64,000 nt of DNA, taken from assembly GCA_020636215.1 (NCBI GenBank), contig JACJYG010000004.1, forward strand, positions 1,302,001-1,366,000, in the 5' to 3' direction. Made by a program: the position numbers and the translations under genes. The notes under the pieces are model-generated. The model did not search any database. It saw only the letters and a list, made by a program, of their open reading frames with translations, and had not been told where the DNA came from. This document shows positions 50,865 to 59,596 of this stretch, piece after piece (the first letter of the stretch is position 1; the number at the start of each line of letters is the position of its first letter). This DNA comes from Lewinellaceae bacterium. GTDB lineage: Bacteria; Bacteroidota; Bacteroidia; Chitinophagales; Saprospiraceae.

Positions 50865-51240
50865 TTACTTAGGGCTGAGGTGCCCTTTTTCAAGAGCAGC
50901 CTGGAAGTTGTTGATTTTAACCCCAAGTTTATGGAGCCGCCCGTTCAGATCATTATATAGTTCCTTCTCGTTCATAGACCCTGTTTCCAAAAAGAGTGTT
51001 CAGGTGATCGATCGTCTCGTCGTTAGATGCCAGGGCATAGGTGATGAATTTGATAAAATCTTGCTTGTAACGCCGGCGCCCATACCCCTCTACGATAGTT
51101 GAACGAACATTTTTAATGGACTTCCGGATCTGTCTCCCTTCTTCGTACATTTCAAAAGGGGGCAGTTTTAAGGTCATTTTGTGAATGTCAATGGAAAGTG
51201 CACGCGCTAGCTCCCAAATTTCCAGTTTTTTGTAACTCAT
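50865..51240 (-). pseudogene. Four helix bundle (23S rRNA intervening-sequence type) protein gene with a frameshift
   Basis: The first 80 residues read as the family: LEIWELARALSIDIHKMTLKLP, IRKSIKNVRSTIVEGYGRRRYKQDFIKFITYALASNDETIDHL. At an A5 run on the plus strand (50989-50993) the frame changes. Removing one base restores LETGSMNEKELYNDLNGRL and HKLGVKINNFQAALEKG, the expected C-terminal helices, up to a stop at 50865-50867. As written, the protein is cut at 95 residues. Whether this is a true mutation or an assembly error in a homopolymer cannot be told. These small proteins form pentamers; role unknown. Confidence 0.8.
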
Positions 51241-51322
51241 GGTTCTTGAGGTCTAATAACCTCAAATTAGTTATATTTTTTTATTTTGTCAATATTTTGA
51301 TTCTTCTTTTTGCCATCCCCAG

Positions 51323-51360
51323 CCCGTCCTCCCCCGCCACATGTCTGGGTCAGCCGGGTA
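51323..51360. repeat. 38-bp palindromic unit, third copy
   Basis: Same ends (CCCGTCCTCC and CAGCCGGGTA) as the pair at 27122-27208, with a degraded inner hairpin (CCGCCACATGTCTGG). It sits between the four-helix-bundle gene and the AlkD-like gene, followed by ATCTACAGTATC linkers. Confidence 0.8.
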
Positions 51361-51410
51361 AACATCTACAGTATCTCTAGTATCTACAGCATCCCCAGCG
51401 CAGCATCCCC

Positions 51411-52091
51411 CTAGTTTCGCCCCACCCACTTCATCCCTTCCCTTTTCGTCAGAGCAGGCAGGCCTGGGTGGGTTTCGATGAAATTCTTCACCACTTCCGG
51501 CGCCGTTTTGGAATACTGCCGCAGCGCCCAGCCGGCGCCTTTCTGGATGAAAAACTCTTTGGAATGCTGCAATCGCAAGATGTAATCAAAGAGCAGGGCG
51601 GCATCGGTCTTGTCTTTGTACATCAGTTGAAAAATGAGGCATACCCGTTGCAGCCAGATATTTTCAGAGGCCATCCATCTTTCTGTAATGGGGCGGATGA
51701 GGTGAGGGAAGCGTCGAAAGTGAATGCCCACCAGTTTGGAGATCCAGTCGACGGTATCCCACCAGGAACGGGTGGTGATGAGTTCCTCCAGGAAGTCGAT
51801 AAAATCTTCGGGCTGTTTCTTCAACCCCTTTTGCACCATTTCCAGGGCGAAATAGTTGACCTCCCGGTATTCATCTTCGAAACACAGCCGGGCCAGTTCT
51901 TTCAGGGCTTCTCCCTCCAGCACTCCCTTATCGGCAAAGAGCTGTTTGGCCAGCGCCATCCATTCCGGGGATTTCAGGCCGTAGTATTCGAATTGGTGGC
52001 GCATATAGGCCATCTGCCCCTGGGCGCGCTCGGGGTCCCCCTTTTGCCGGAAGAGGGTTTTGACGTGGGAATGGTAAGTTGCAGGAGTCAT
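51411..52091 (-). CDS. DNA alkylation repair protein, AlkD-like
   Basis: A 226-residue all-helical HEAT-like repeat protein. Motifs are typical: MAYMRHQFEYYGLKSPEW, EDEYREVNYFALEMV, ITTRSWWDTVDWISKLVG (the Trp and Asp of the AlkD lesion site lie in SWWDTVDW) and the end KEFFIQKGAGWALRQYSK. AlkD enzymes excise positively charged alkylated bases without base flipping. Its position just upstream of the divergent caspase-STAND gene is worth noting but proves nothing. The 233 bases between the two genes hold short AACACTC-like repeats and no visible gene. Confidence 0.9.
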   Translation of the reverse strand: MTPATYHSHVKTLFRQKGDPERAQGQMAYMRHQFEYYGLKSPEWMALAKQLFADKGVLEGEALKELARLCFEDEYREVNYFALEMVQKGLKKQPEDFIDFLEELITTRSWWDTVDWISKLVGIHFRRFPHLIRPITERWMASENIWLQRVCLIFQLMYKDKTDAALLFDYILRLQHSKEFFIQKGAGWALRQYSKTAPEVVKNFIETHPGLPALTKREGMKWVGRN

Positions 52092-52324
52092 GTTTTCCGT
52101 TTTCTTCGAGACACTAAGATATAATGATTTTCATTCTGGATGCTACGGATACTTTTGATGTTCGCTCTCCCTCGAACACTCAAATACATAAACACTTGAA
52201 CACTCCCCGAGCCTTACTTATTCCCTTTTCCCGGCCGCAACCAAAAACCAGCCCTCATCCCCCTTTCAACCAATGCCTTTTCCTATATTTATGACCTTAC
52301 ATAACCCAATGACACCCGAATCCC

Positions 52325-55300
52325 ATGTCACAGGCCAATCAAAATACCCAACTCCCCTTCAAGCAAAGCCACGCCTTCATCATCGGCATCAACGATTATG
52401 AATATATTTCTTCCCTCAAAACGGCGGTCAACGACGCCCTGGGCATCGCCCAGCGGCTCGAAGAACAACACGCTTATACCGTCCATCCGCCGCTGCTCAA
52501 CGTAAAGAAGGCGGCTATCCTGGAGTGGCTTACGGAAACCATCCCTCAGGCCGTTGGGCCGGAAGACCGGGTGGTTTTTTATTTTGCCGGCCATGGTATT
52601 GCCCTCGACAGTGAGGAGGGCCCCAACGGCTACCTGGTGCCGGTGGATGCCAAACCGGGGGAAGTGGATACGCTGATCTCCATGAGCGAATTCCATCACA
52701 TGCTCAACAAGCTGCCCTGCCGGCATGGCCTGCTGATCCTGGATTGCTGCTTTGCCGGCGCATTCAAATGGTCCTCCGGGTTCAGAGGGGTGGTCCTGGA
52801 TGTGCCGAGTGTCATTTACCAGGAACGCTTTTGGCGCTACGTCCAGGACCCGGCCTGGCAAGTGATCACCTCGGCGGCTTACGACCAGCAGGCGGTGGAT
52901 GTGCTGTCGAACCGCAGCCTGGGGATGCGGGAGGAAAACAATGGCCGGCATTCTCCTTTTGCCCAGGCCTTGTTTGAAGCCCTGGAGGGCGCCGGGGATG
53001 TGATTCCCCAGGGTGAAGGCGACGGGGTTATCACCGCCACGGAGTTGTACCTCTACCTGCGCGATCAGGTGGAAAAGGGCACTACTGAGCAGGCCCAGCG
53101 CCAAACGCCTTCCCTATTCAACCTGGCCCGCCACGATAAAGGCGAATTCATTTTTTTGCACCCCCGCCACCGGCTCAACCTGCCGCCGGCGCCCGACCGC
53201 AACCCTTTTATGGGATTGTCTTCTTTCAATGAGGGGGACGCCCCGCTGTTTTACGGCCGCGGCCGGGTGGTCGAGGCGCTTCACAGTATGGCGGGCGCAA
53301 GCCCGCTGCTGGTCGTCAGCGGAGCCTCGGGCACGGGGAAGTCTTCGGTGATCAAAGCCGGCCTGCTGCCGCAGTTGCGGCGAGAAGGCTGGAAGGTGCT
53401 TCCCGTCATCCGGCCGGGGAAAGAACCCATGGCCCTGCTGGAAACCGAATTGCCGGATATAGCCACACAGTTGCCCGAAAACAAAAAAACGGTGCTGGTG
53501 GTAGACCAGTATGAAGAACTCATCACCCAATGCCTGGACCCGCCGCAGCGGGAGGCCTTCGAACATCAGCTCGCCAACTGGCTGAAGGCTTTCTCTGGCC
53601 TGCGCATCATCCTGAGCATCCGCTCCGATTTTGAGCCCCAGTTTGAAGGTTCCGCCCTGATGCCCTGGTGGGCAGCCGGCCGCTATATCGTTCCGCCCTT
53701 CAGCCTGGACGAACTGCGGGAAGTCATCGTCCGGCCCGCCAACCAGGAGGTGCTGTTTTATGAACCGGAAGATCTGGTTGATCAGCTCGTGGAGGAGGTC
53801 AGCCAGGCGCCGGGGGCTTTGCCCCTGCTTTCCTTTACCCTCAGCGAATTGTACGAAGCCTACCTCAAAAGCGGCCGCCAGGACCGCGCGTTGCTGGAAG
53901 CCGACTATCAGCAGTTGGGCGGGGTGATCGGCGCCTTGCGCACCAAAGCCGATGAAGTCTATAACAGCCAGGATGAGCTCCATCGAAACAGCATGCGCAA
54001 GCTCATGCTGCGCATGGCCTCTCTGGAAGGCGGCGAGCTGGCGGGCAAGCGGGTGTACGAAGAAGAACTGCAATTTTCCAATGCTGCGGAAACCCAGCGC
54101 ACCGTAGCGGTCGCGCACCTGCTGGTGGAGGCCCGCCTGGTGCAGCGCGGCGTCGATGCCCAGGGAAGGGTGTACGTCGAGCCGGCCCATGACGCGCTGG
54201 TGCGCGCCTGGGGGCGCCTGTGGGAGTGGGTAAAAGCCACCGGAGAGGAAAAATTGAGCCTGCAGAATAAACTAAGCCAGGCCGTCAAGGATTATCAGGC
54301 CCTGGCTCAAAAGGAACCCAAGAAGGCCCGCCGATTGCTCTGGAATGACAATCCCCGGCTCGACCTGCTGAATGCGGAGCTTCAGGAAAAAAACCACGGA
54401 CTGAATGCCCAGGAAGAAACTTTCGTTCGGGCCAGCGTCCAGCGGCGGGCCGCCCGGCGGCGGCAGCTGATCGGCAGCCTGTTGGGAGCCCTGGCCATAT
54501 TTGCCGTCCTGGCCCTTTTCGCAAATACACAACGAATGGCGGCGCAGGCCAACGCCAAAGCCGAGCAGCGACAGCGCGAACGCGTGGATTCCACCCTGCA
54601 AGTGGTCACCCGGCAGCGCAATGAGGCGCTTTCCAGTAACCTGGCCACCAAGTCTACCCTCGCCCGGCCGTCAGATCCTACGGTTGCTTTCCGGCTGGCG
54701 GAAGCTTCGCTGCGCTACGACAGCACCAACACGCTGGGGGAAGGGGCCTTGCTGAGTGCTTTTTACGCCTCGGCCGACCCTTCAGGAGGAAAGGCCGGTT
54801 TGTTGTACCAAAAAGTGGATGGCATGCCGGCGGCTTTGTTGGCGGCGGCTAAGCCCCGAAGGGAGGAGCGGCCTGAACCACGCACTATTGATGAATTCAG
54901 CCCCGGCTGGGGAGCGATCGTTCAAAAGTTCTATGCCCCCGGGGATCAGTTCCTGTTCCAGTTGCACCAGGACCAGCACGGCCCCTTCACGGCTTTGGTC
55001 TGGGATTTCAATGCCCAGCATTATTTAAAAGTAGAGATCGGGGAAACCCAAAGCATTTTTTCGCCCTACTCTTTTACCCGGGATGCAAAATACGTCGTCA
55101 TTCCCGTCCGGAATGTGGCGGAAGTTTGGCCATCGGAAGGCGCGTTATCACCCGCCTATACCCTGCCGGCGCCCTTTTACCTGTCCAAAGCCTTCTTTGA
55201 TGAGCAAGGCCAGAATATCTATGCGGAAGCCTCCAATGGTTCGGTCTATAAATGGGATCTGAAGGGGTATCCGATCGCCCGGCTGGGTAATCCCGATCTG

Positions 55301-55948
55301 GATCTGATCGGGGCCTGGATTGATCCGCCGGGTACCCATATGGCGCTGGCTTTTGATGGAGGAGAAGCCGAATGGTGGTCAAAGGAGGATAGCGAATGGG
55401 CCAAAAAACCAGGAACGTTTCAACTGTCCAATGATAAAAAATCGCTGTTAGCGGAAGGTGCGAGCCCCATTGCTCTGGACGGCTACACGCCATTGGATCT
55501 GGAGGCCTACTCCAGGTACGGGACGACCAGGGATACCTCCAACAATGGACAATACGAAGTGATCATTGACAACGACAGCAAAAGCCTACGCATCCAACGC
55601 CTGGGACAAGCAGAAGCCCCGCTGGAGCTGCTGGGCCATTCGCTTTGGATCGAGTCGGTTTCCTTTTCTCCTGATGGTAAGTACATCCTCACCACCTCCA
55701 ACGATGAATTGAAAATGTGGGACTGGAAGGGCAACAAGGTCTTTTCTCTGCCCCAGGGCGGTGTCGCCGGCTTCCTGCCGGATGGCCATTCCATCTACAC
55801 CAAGCGGACCACCTACATGGAATACTACGAAATCGGCCAGATAGAATTGTGGACGGTGGATGTAAAGGAGCTGGAGCGTTGGGCTAATGAAAACGATATT
55901 TATCAATTGTCGGCGGAGGATAAGCGGAAATATGGGGTGGTGGAATGA
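52325..55948 (+). CDS. Caspase (C14)-STAND ATPase-transmembrane-beta-propeller protein
   Basis: A 1207-residue protein. Residues 1-270 are a caspase-like peptidase (HAFIIGINDYEYISSLKTAVNDA, the catalytic His in YFAGHG at His90, and the Cys in LDCCFAG at Cys141/Cys142). Residues 290-660 are a STAND-type P-loop ATPase of the nSTAND1 kind: FYGRGRVVEAL, Walker A GASGTGKS (Lys339), Walker B VLVVDQYEEL (Asp394), SIRSDF and a helical/winged region with LLSFTLSELYEAYL. One transmembrane helix is near 715-733. The remaining 450 residues resemble a degenerate WD40-type propeller (SPDGKYILTTSNDELKMWDWKG). Such proteins are sensors that oligomerise and trigger proteolysis; a defence or cell-death role is inference. 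No other defence gene is adjacent. Confidence 0.85.
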   Translation: MSQANQNTQLPFKQSHAFIIGINDYEYISSLKTAVNDALGIAQRLEEQHAYTVHPPLLNVKKAAILEWLTETIPQAVGPEDRVVFYFAGHGIALDSEEGPNGYLVPVDAKPGEVDTLISMSEFHHMLNKLPCRHGLLILDCCFAGAFKWSSGFRGVVLDVPSVIYQERFWRYVQDPAWQVITSAAYDQQAVDVLSNRSLGMREENNGRHSPFAQALFEALEGAGDVIPQGEGDGVITATELYLYLRDQVEKGTTEQAQRQTPSLFNLARHDKGEFIFLHPRHRLNLPPAPDRNPFMGLSSFNEGDAPLFYGRGRVVEALHSMAGASPLLVVSGASGTGKSSVIKAGLLPQLRREGWKVLPVIRPGKEPMALLETELPDIATQLPENKKTVLVVDQYEELITQCLDPPQREAFEHQLANWLKAFSGLRIILSIRSDFEPQFEGSALMPWWAAGRYIVPPFSLDELREVIVRPANQEVLFYEPEDLVDQLVEEVSQAPGALPLLSFTLSELYEAYLKSGRQDRALLEADYQQLGGVIGALRTKADEVYNSQDELHRNSMRKLMLRMASLEGGELAGKRVYEEELQFSNAAETQRTVAVAHLLVEARLVQRGVDAQGRVYVEPAHDALVRAWGRLWEWVKATGEEKLSLQNKLSQAVKDYQALAQKEPKKARRLLWNDNPRLDLLNAELQEKNHGLNAQEETFVRASVQRRAARRRQLIGSLLGALAIFAVLALFANTQRMAAQANAKAEQRQRERVDSTLQVVTRQRNEALSSNLATKSTLARPSDPTVAFRLAEASLRYDSTNTLGEGALLSAFYASADPSGGKAGLLYQKVDGMPAALLAAAKPRREERPEPRTIDEFSPGWGAIVQKFYAPGDQFLFQLHQDQHGPFTALVWDFNAQHYLKVEIGETQSIFSPYSFTRDAKYVVIPVRNVAEVWPSEGALSPAYTLPAPFYLSKAFFDEQGQNIYAEASNGSVYKWDLKGYPIARLGNPDLDLIGAWIDPPGTHMALAFDGGEAEWWSKEDSEWAKKPGTFQLSNDKKSLLAEGASPIALDGYTPLDLEAYSRYGTTRDTSNNGQYEVIIDNDSKSLRIQRLGQAEAPLELLGHSLWIESVSFSPDGKYILTTSNDELKMWDWKGNKVFSLPQGGVAGFLPDGHSIYTKRTTYMEYYEIGQIELWTVDVKELERWANENDIYQLSAEDKRKYGVVE

Positions 55949-56177
55949 GTTTTTGGCCTCCCCCAGCTCCTCCAATAGTGCCGCGGGGAGAAAATCTATA
56001 TATTCTTCGTCCGTGAGCCCGTACGGGCGATACGGCTAAACCTGCAAGTCTCTAGTGCCGCAGGTTGAGGATTTATAAAAGCTATTCACATGCCGGGGGG
56101 AGCTTGGCTCCGCTTAAGTCAGAAGGCCACTTGTAAGTGTCCATCTGACACCAGGCGTGAAGCGGACACTTCAAGTG
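55949..56177. repeat. Palindrome-rich intergenic segment
   Basis: The first part of the 814-base gap after the caspase gene. TAGTGCCGC followed by a GAG-rich and TTTATA-like stretch occurs twice (about 55977 and 56053) as a direct repeat. Between them is GCCCGTACGGGC (56017-56028), the same palindrome as in the mosaic at 29072, inside an outer CCGT/ACGG pair. ACCTGC/GCAGGT pair across 56041-56066. Then comes GTCAGA/TCTGAC around CCACTTGTAAGTG near 56120-56151. No gene is visible. Confidence 0.6.
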
Positions 56178-56309
56178 TAATGTCGTCAACTTTAGAATAT
56201 CAAGCGTGGTTGTAAGGGGATGACTTCCCGCTCATCCCCTCACTTTTCGGGGCTTCCAATTTAGGAGGTGAACTCGAAGTCACCTCCTTAAAAGCTCACC
56301 ATTCCTTAA
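56178..56309. mobile_element. MITE-like element, copy 2, right end missing
   Basis: The left end and body match 19011-19142 closely (TAATGTCGTCAACTTTAG, the GGGGATGA/TCATCCCC hairpin, AGGAGGTGAACTCGAAG, CTCACCATTCCTTAA), with a few substitutions and one indel. Homology stops at 56309, where copy 1 continues into its right inverted repeat, so this copy has lost that end. No flanking duplication is present. Confidence 0.8.
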
Positions 56310-56342
56310 TTCTACTTTGGCACTTTAAAACAGCCGCGTAGC

Positions 56343-56583
56343 GTATGTGTTTAGCCCAGGCCCAGCCAACCCCGTTAGGGGTTTAATATCGGTAGAGGTC
56401 AAGCCTGAAGCGGGTTTCCGTGCCGTCAGGTACGGAGTAAATTCATCAGCCCCAAGATTATATTCCGTACCTGACGGCACGGAGGTTTTCCATTTTCGCT
56501 TTCTACTACCACTATTTTGTGCCTAACCTGCCGGCCTACCGGCCAGGTAGGCGGGCGGCACAATCCGGGCGCTAAACACATAC
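56343..56583. repeat. Nested palindromic element with 13-bp terminal inverted repeats
   Basis: GTATGTGTTTAGC (56343-56355) and its exact complement GCTAAACACATAC (56571-56583) bound 241 bases. Inside are an ACCCC/GGGGT hairpin (near 56370-56385), a perfect 20-bp stem (56417-56436 with 56464-56483, around CCGTCAGGTACGG) and a GCCTACC/GGTAGGC hairpin (near 56535-56552). It has no open frame. The layering resembles REP or BIME clusters of Bacteroidota. Confidence 0.7.
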
Positions 56584-56762
56584 TCAAAGTCGTCAGACGA
56601 CTGCCATTAGGCAGCGATATCCTGGGTTAGTAGGACAGAATGCATCCAGGGTTCAAAATCCTGCTGCCGGTTTGTTTTAAATGCGATTGCCCTGTTCCTG
56701 CGAGGATATACCAACGCTTCTTCGTAAATTACCATTCCATTCACCTGGTAAATCCGGCCGCT

Positions 56763-59114
56763 ATGAAACCCTGTACGCTTTGCTTTTTAATCGTGCTATC
56801 GCTGGCAGCCTGCCAGTCTTCCGATAATGAAAAGGAGGAAGAAACGCCGGAGAAAAAAGCCCCCCTTTTTGATCTTGGGATTACCATTCCCCCCGGAGAA
56901 AATCGTGAATTTGCCTATACCGACAAGCAGGACGCCTACTTCTACGGGCGTACCCATACCCAGGAAAATGATGACTGGTTTTCCGGCTGGAACGTCCGCA
57001 CCCGGCGCATTTTCCGGGATTACCAATTAGCGTTAGACGGACAAGCGCTCAAGCGGGAACAAGCCACAGTGACGGTTTATCCTAACCAGCTTCGACGCGT
57101 GTACCCGAATGCGGAAGAGGAGCTGAGCCTGTTCGACCACAAAAGGGTGCTGTCGGTGCAGGTGCGGACGGCACAGGGCAACAACCTAAGCATCGCCCTC
57201 ATCGGCGAATCCATCCGCTTTGAATCGCAGGAGGGGCCAACTGCTTTTTACACCCATACAGAATACCCGGATGTGGTGGTAGGCGTGGCGCCAAGGCTTC
57301 CCATGGATATGCACGCACTGGTAGAAGGAGAGCAGGTGTCCTTAAGTACCGGCATCGCCTCAGAGGGCTTCTTCATTGCCCTGGACAGCACCAAAGCCGC
57401 CGTGCAGGCTCTTTTGGCGGAAGCCCGGCAACAACACGATAACTGGGCCGCCGAACGCCAGGCCCGGATGGAAAACCTGATCACCGAAAACAACTTTTTT
57501 GAATCCAATGACCCTCAACTCACCAATGCTATCCGCTGGAATATCCTCACCCTGGACCAGCTCATCATGCAACAGACGGGTTATGGCATCTATGCGGGCC
57601 TGCCCTGGTTCAACGATTACTGGGGGCGCGATTTGTTCATCACCCTGCCCGGCGCCTGCCTGGTAACGGGGCAGTTCGAGGTGGCGCGGCGCATTTTGCA
57701 GGATTTTGCCAAATACCAAAACACCGATGAGGCTTCCCGCAACTACGGCCGGGTGCCCAACCGCCTGCGCCCCGACGATATCATTTACAACACCACCGAC
57801 GGCACGCCCCGCTATGTGATCGCGCTCTTCGAATATGTGCAATACACTGGTGATACGGCCCTCATCCGGGAGCTATACCCCTCCGTGCAGCGGGCTACAG
57901 AGGGGGTGATAAAATACTGGATGGACGATAATGGTTACCTCACTCATGACGATGCCGACACCTGGATGGACGCCCGCATTGAATCGGACCGCCCCATGGA
58001 AGAAAAGCTGCCGTGGTCGCCCCGCGGCAACCGCGCCAACGATATTCAAGCCCTCTGGCGCCATCAGCTACAAGCCAGTATTTACTTTGCCGAACAGCAG
58101 GGCCAACAGGCGGATGCCGACAAGTGGCAAGCCATTGCTGATAAACTGCAACAGCATTTTGAACAAGACTTCCTGGATGCGCAGCATCCATTTATGGCCG
58201 ACCGATTGAAGGCCGACGGGACGCCCGATTTCACCCTGCGCCCCAATCAGCTGTTCGCTCTCGATCTGGTCAGCGACGACAGCCTGCGCTTCGGTATTAC
58301 GCGCCGGGCGTGGGAAGGCCTCGTTTACCCCTGGGGCGTGGCCTCCCTCAGCCAGGAGAACCCCGATTTCCACCCCTATCACGAAAATCCGGATTACTAC
58401 CACAAGGATGCTGCTTACCACAACGGAACCGTTTGGTTGTGGAACAACGGCATTGCCATGCAGCGGATGCTGGAAGCGGGGCAAACGGATGAAGCCTACC
58501 GCCTATTCCAAAATATGAGCCGTATGACGCTGGACATGGGCGTGGTAGGTGGCCTGAGCGAAAACACCGATGCCCTGCCGCAGCCCGGCGCCGACTGGCC
58601 CCGGCTGAGCGGCACATTCCTGCAAGCCTGGTCGAATGCGGAGTATCTGCGGGTGTGGTACGAATACTTCCTCGGCATCCGGCCGGATGCGGTGGAGCAA
58701 AAGATCGTGATTGCGCCCCGCCTCCCCCAGCAATTAGGTGCGCTCTCTTTTCAGGAAAAAGTGTTCGGCGGTAAAGTGGAAGGCCATTTCATGCGGGGGG
58801 ATGGGGAGAATACTTATCGCTATGTCTTTCACGGGCTAAACACGACTATCGCCTTGCACATCGGCATTTTTAAGCCGGTTGAATTCCTGGTTAAGGATGG
58901 GGACGAACTGCTGCTCCGTTTGAATAGCCTGGAGGCAGCCTGGCAACTGTTGGGCCAAACGCCCCAGCCCCTCGTCGCGGACCCTGGATTGGTGCGGTTG
59001 CAACAGGATGCGGATGAGATATTCGAAGATGTGACATTCTGCAGCCCGGTGCTGAAGCCGGGCCTGGGGGCGTTGAGCGGAAAGGATTGGCTGAAGAAGA
59101 AGCGGGGCGGTTAG
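56763..59114 (+). CDS. Lipoprotein with glycogen-debranching-like (amylo-alpha-1,6-glucosidase) domain
   Basis: A 783-residue lipoprotein. The signal peptide ends in LSLAAC with Cys17, followed by a charged linker (DNEKEEETPEKK). An N-terminal beta domain (residues 40-230) is followed by an alpha/alpha-barrel of the GDE_C kind: GLPWFNDYWGRDLFITLPG, YLTHDDADTWMDA (likely acid), PRGNRANDIQALW, YPWGVASLSQ and YHNGTVWLWNNG. It probably hydrolyses an alpha-glucan or related oligosaccharide on the outer membrane or in the periplasm; the exact linkage is unknown. ATG 56763 is chosen because it begins the lipoprotein signal; the frame is open upstream but through repeat DNA. Confidence 0.85.
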   Translation: MKPCTLCFLIVLSLAACQSSDNEKEEETPEKKAPLFDLGITIPPGENREFAYTDKQDAYFYGRTHTQENDDWFSGWNVRTRRIFRDYQLALDGQALKREQATVTVYPNQLRRVYPNAEEELSLFDHKRVLSVQVRTAQGNNLSIALIGESIRFESQEGPTAFYTHTEYPDVVVGVAPRLPMDMHALVEGEQVSLSTGIASEGFFIALDSTKAAVQALLAEARQQHDNWAAERQARMENLITENNFFESNDPQLTNAIRWNILTLDQLIMQQTGYGIYAGLPWFNDYWGRDLFITLPGACLVTGQFEVARRILQDFAKYQNTDEASRNYGRVPNRLRPDDIIYNTTDGTPRYVIALFEYVQYTGDTALIRELYPSVQRATEGVIKYWMDDNGYLTHDDADTWMDARIESDRPMEEKLPWSPRGNRANDIQALWRHQLQASIYFAEQQGQQADADKWQAIADKLQQHFEQDFLDAQHPFMADRLKADGTPDFTLRPNQLFALDLVSDDSLRFGITRRAWEGLVYPWGVASLSQENPDFHPYHENPDYYHKDAAYHNGTVWLWNNGIAMQRMLEAGQTDEAYRLFQNMSRMTLDMGVVGGLSENTDALPQPGADWPRLSGTFLQAWSNAEYLRVWYEYFLGIRPDAVEQKIVIAPRLPQQLGALSFQEKVFGGKVEGHFMRGDGENTYRYVFHGLNTTIALHIGIFKPVEFLVKDGDELLLRLNSLEAAWQLLGQTPQPLVADPGLVRLQQDADEIFEDVTFCSPVLKPGLGALSGKDWLKKKRGG

Positions 59115-59130
59115 GTCAGTCAGGTCGGGA

Positions 59131-59292
59131 GGTCGGTTGAAAAGGTGCACCGCAGCTTTTCATCCCGATGAGATCCAGTGGATCGAGATCGGGAAGGTCA
59201 GTTGAAAAGGTGCACCGCAGCTTTTCATCCCGATGAGATCCAGTGGATCGAGATCGGGGAGGTCAGTAGGTCAGTAGGTCAGTAGGTCGGGA
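59131..59292. repeat. 65-bp tandem duplication followed by an 8-bp tandem array
   Basis: Two 65-bp copies (59131-59195 and 59196-59260) are nearly identical and each contains AAAAG...CTTTT and CCCGAT...ATCGGG inverted repeats. Directly behind come four 8-bp units GGTCAGTA, the last GGTCGGGA (59261-59292). This lies in the 482-base gap between the debranching-like gene and the DUF5009 gene, where no gene is visible. Confidence 0.85.
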
Positions 59293-59346
59293 GGCCTGTT
59301 GACCTAATGACCTCAACAGCCTCGTAAAATCCTGGTTATCAGAGAA

Positions 59347-59447
59347 ATCAGAAACTAGAAACCAGAAACTAGAAACCAGAAACCAGCCCGTCCTCCCCCG
59401 ACAACTGTCGGGATCAGCCGGGTAAAAAACCAGAAACCAGAAACTTT
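59347..59447. repeat. AGAAACC tandem array interrupted by the 38-bp palindromic unit (fourth copy)
   Basis: AGAAACTAGAAACC-type units of about 14 bases run from 59347 to 59386 and resume from 59428 to 59447. The fourth 38-bp unit (59387-59424, CCCGTCCTCC to CAGCCGGGTA, inner hairpin CCGACAACTGTCGG) lies inside the array, as if inserted after an AG and before AA. Confidence 0.8.
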
Positions 59448-59596
59448 GAACAGTCCCCAAAGACTCTACCCGGCCCTCAAGGACGGGACTCGAACTCCTA
59501 AACACTCTCGATTTTTATACCCTCTCTTTTTCAAGACAAAATTTCCAAAAAATTCTCCTAATTTAACCTGCTCAAATCCAACTAATTCCCCGGACT

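Noticed and set aside
56610..56668. A tRNA-like stretch: GGCAG/CTGCC ends, a D-arm-like hairpin and a CAGGG-TTCAAAA-TCCTG arm.
   Set aside because: Only 11 bases remain where an anticodon arm and variable loop should be, the acceptor stem has just five pairs, and GGCAG can pair locally with CTGCC at 56601. It is better explained as part of the palindrome cluster or a remnant.
59478..59500. GGACGGGACTCGAACTCC resembles the complement of a tRNA T-arm and 3' end.
   Set aside because: The putative T stem does not pair and no acceptor, D or anticodon arms are found on either side.
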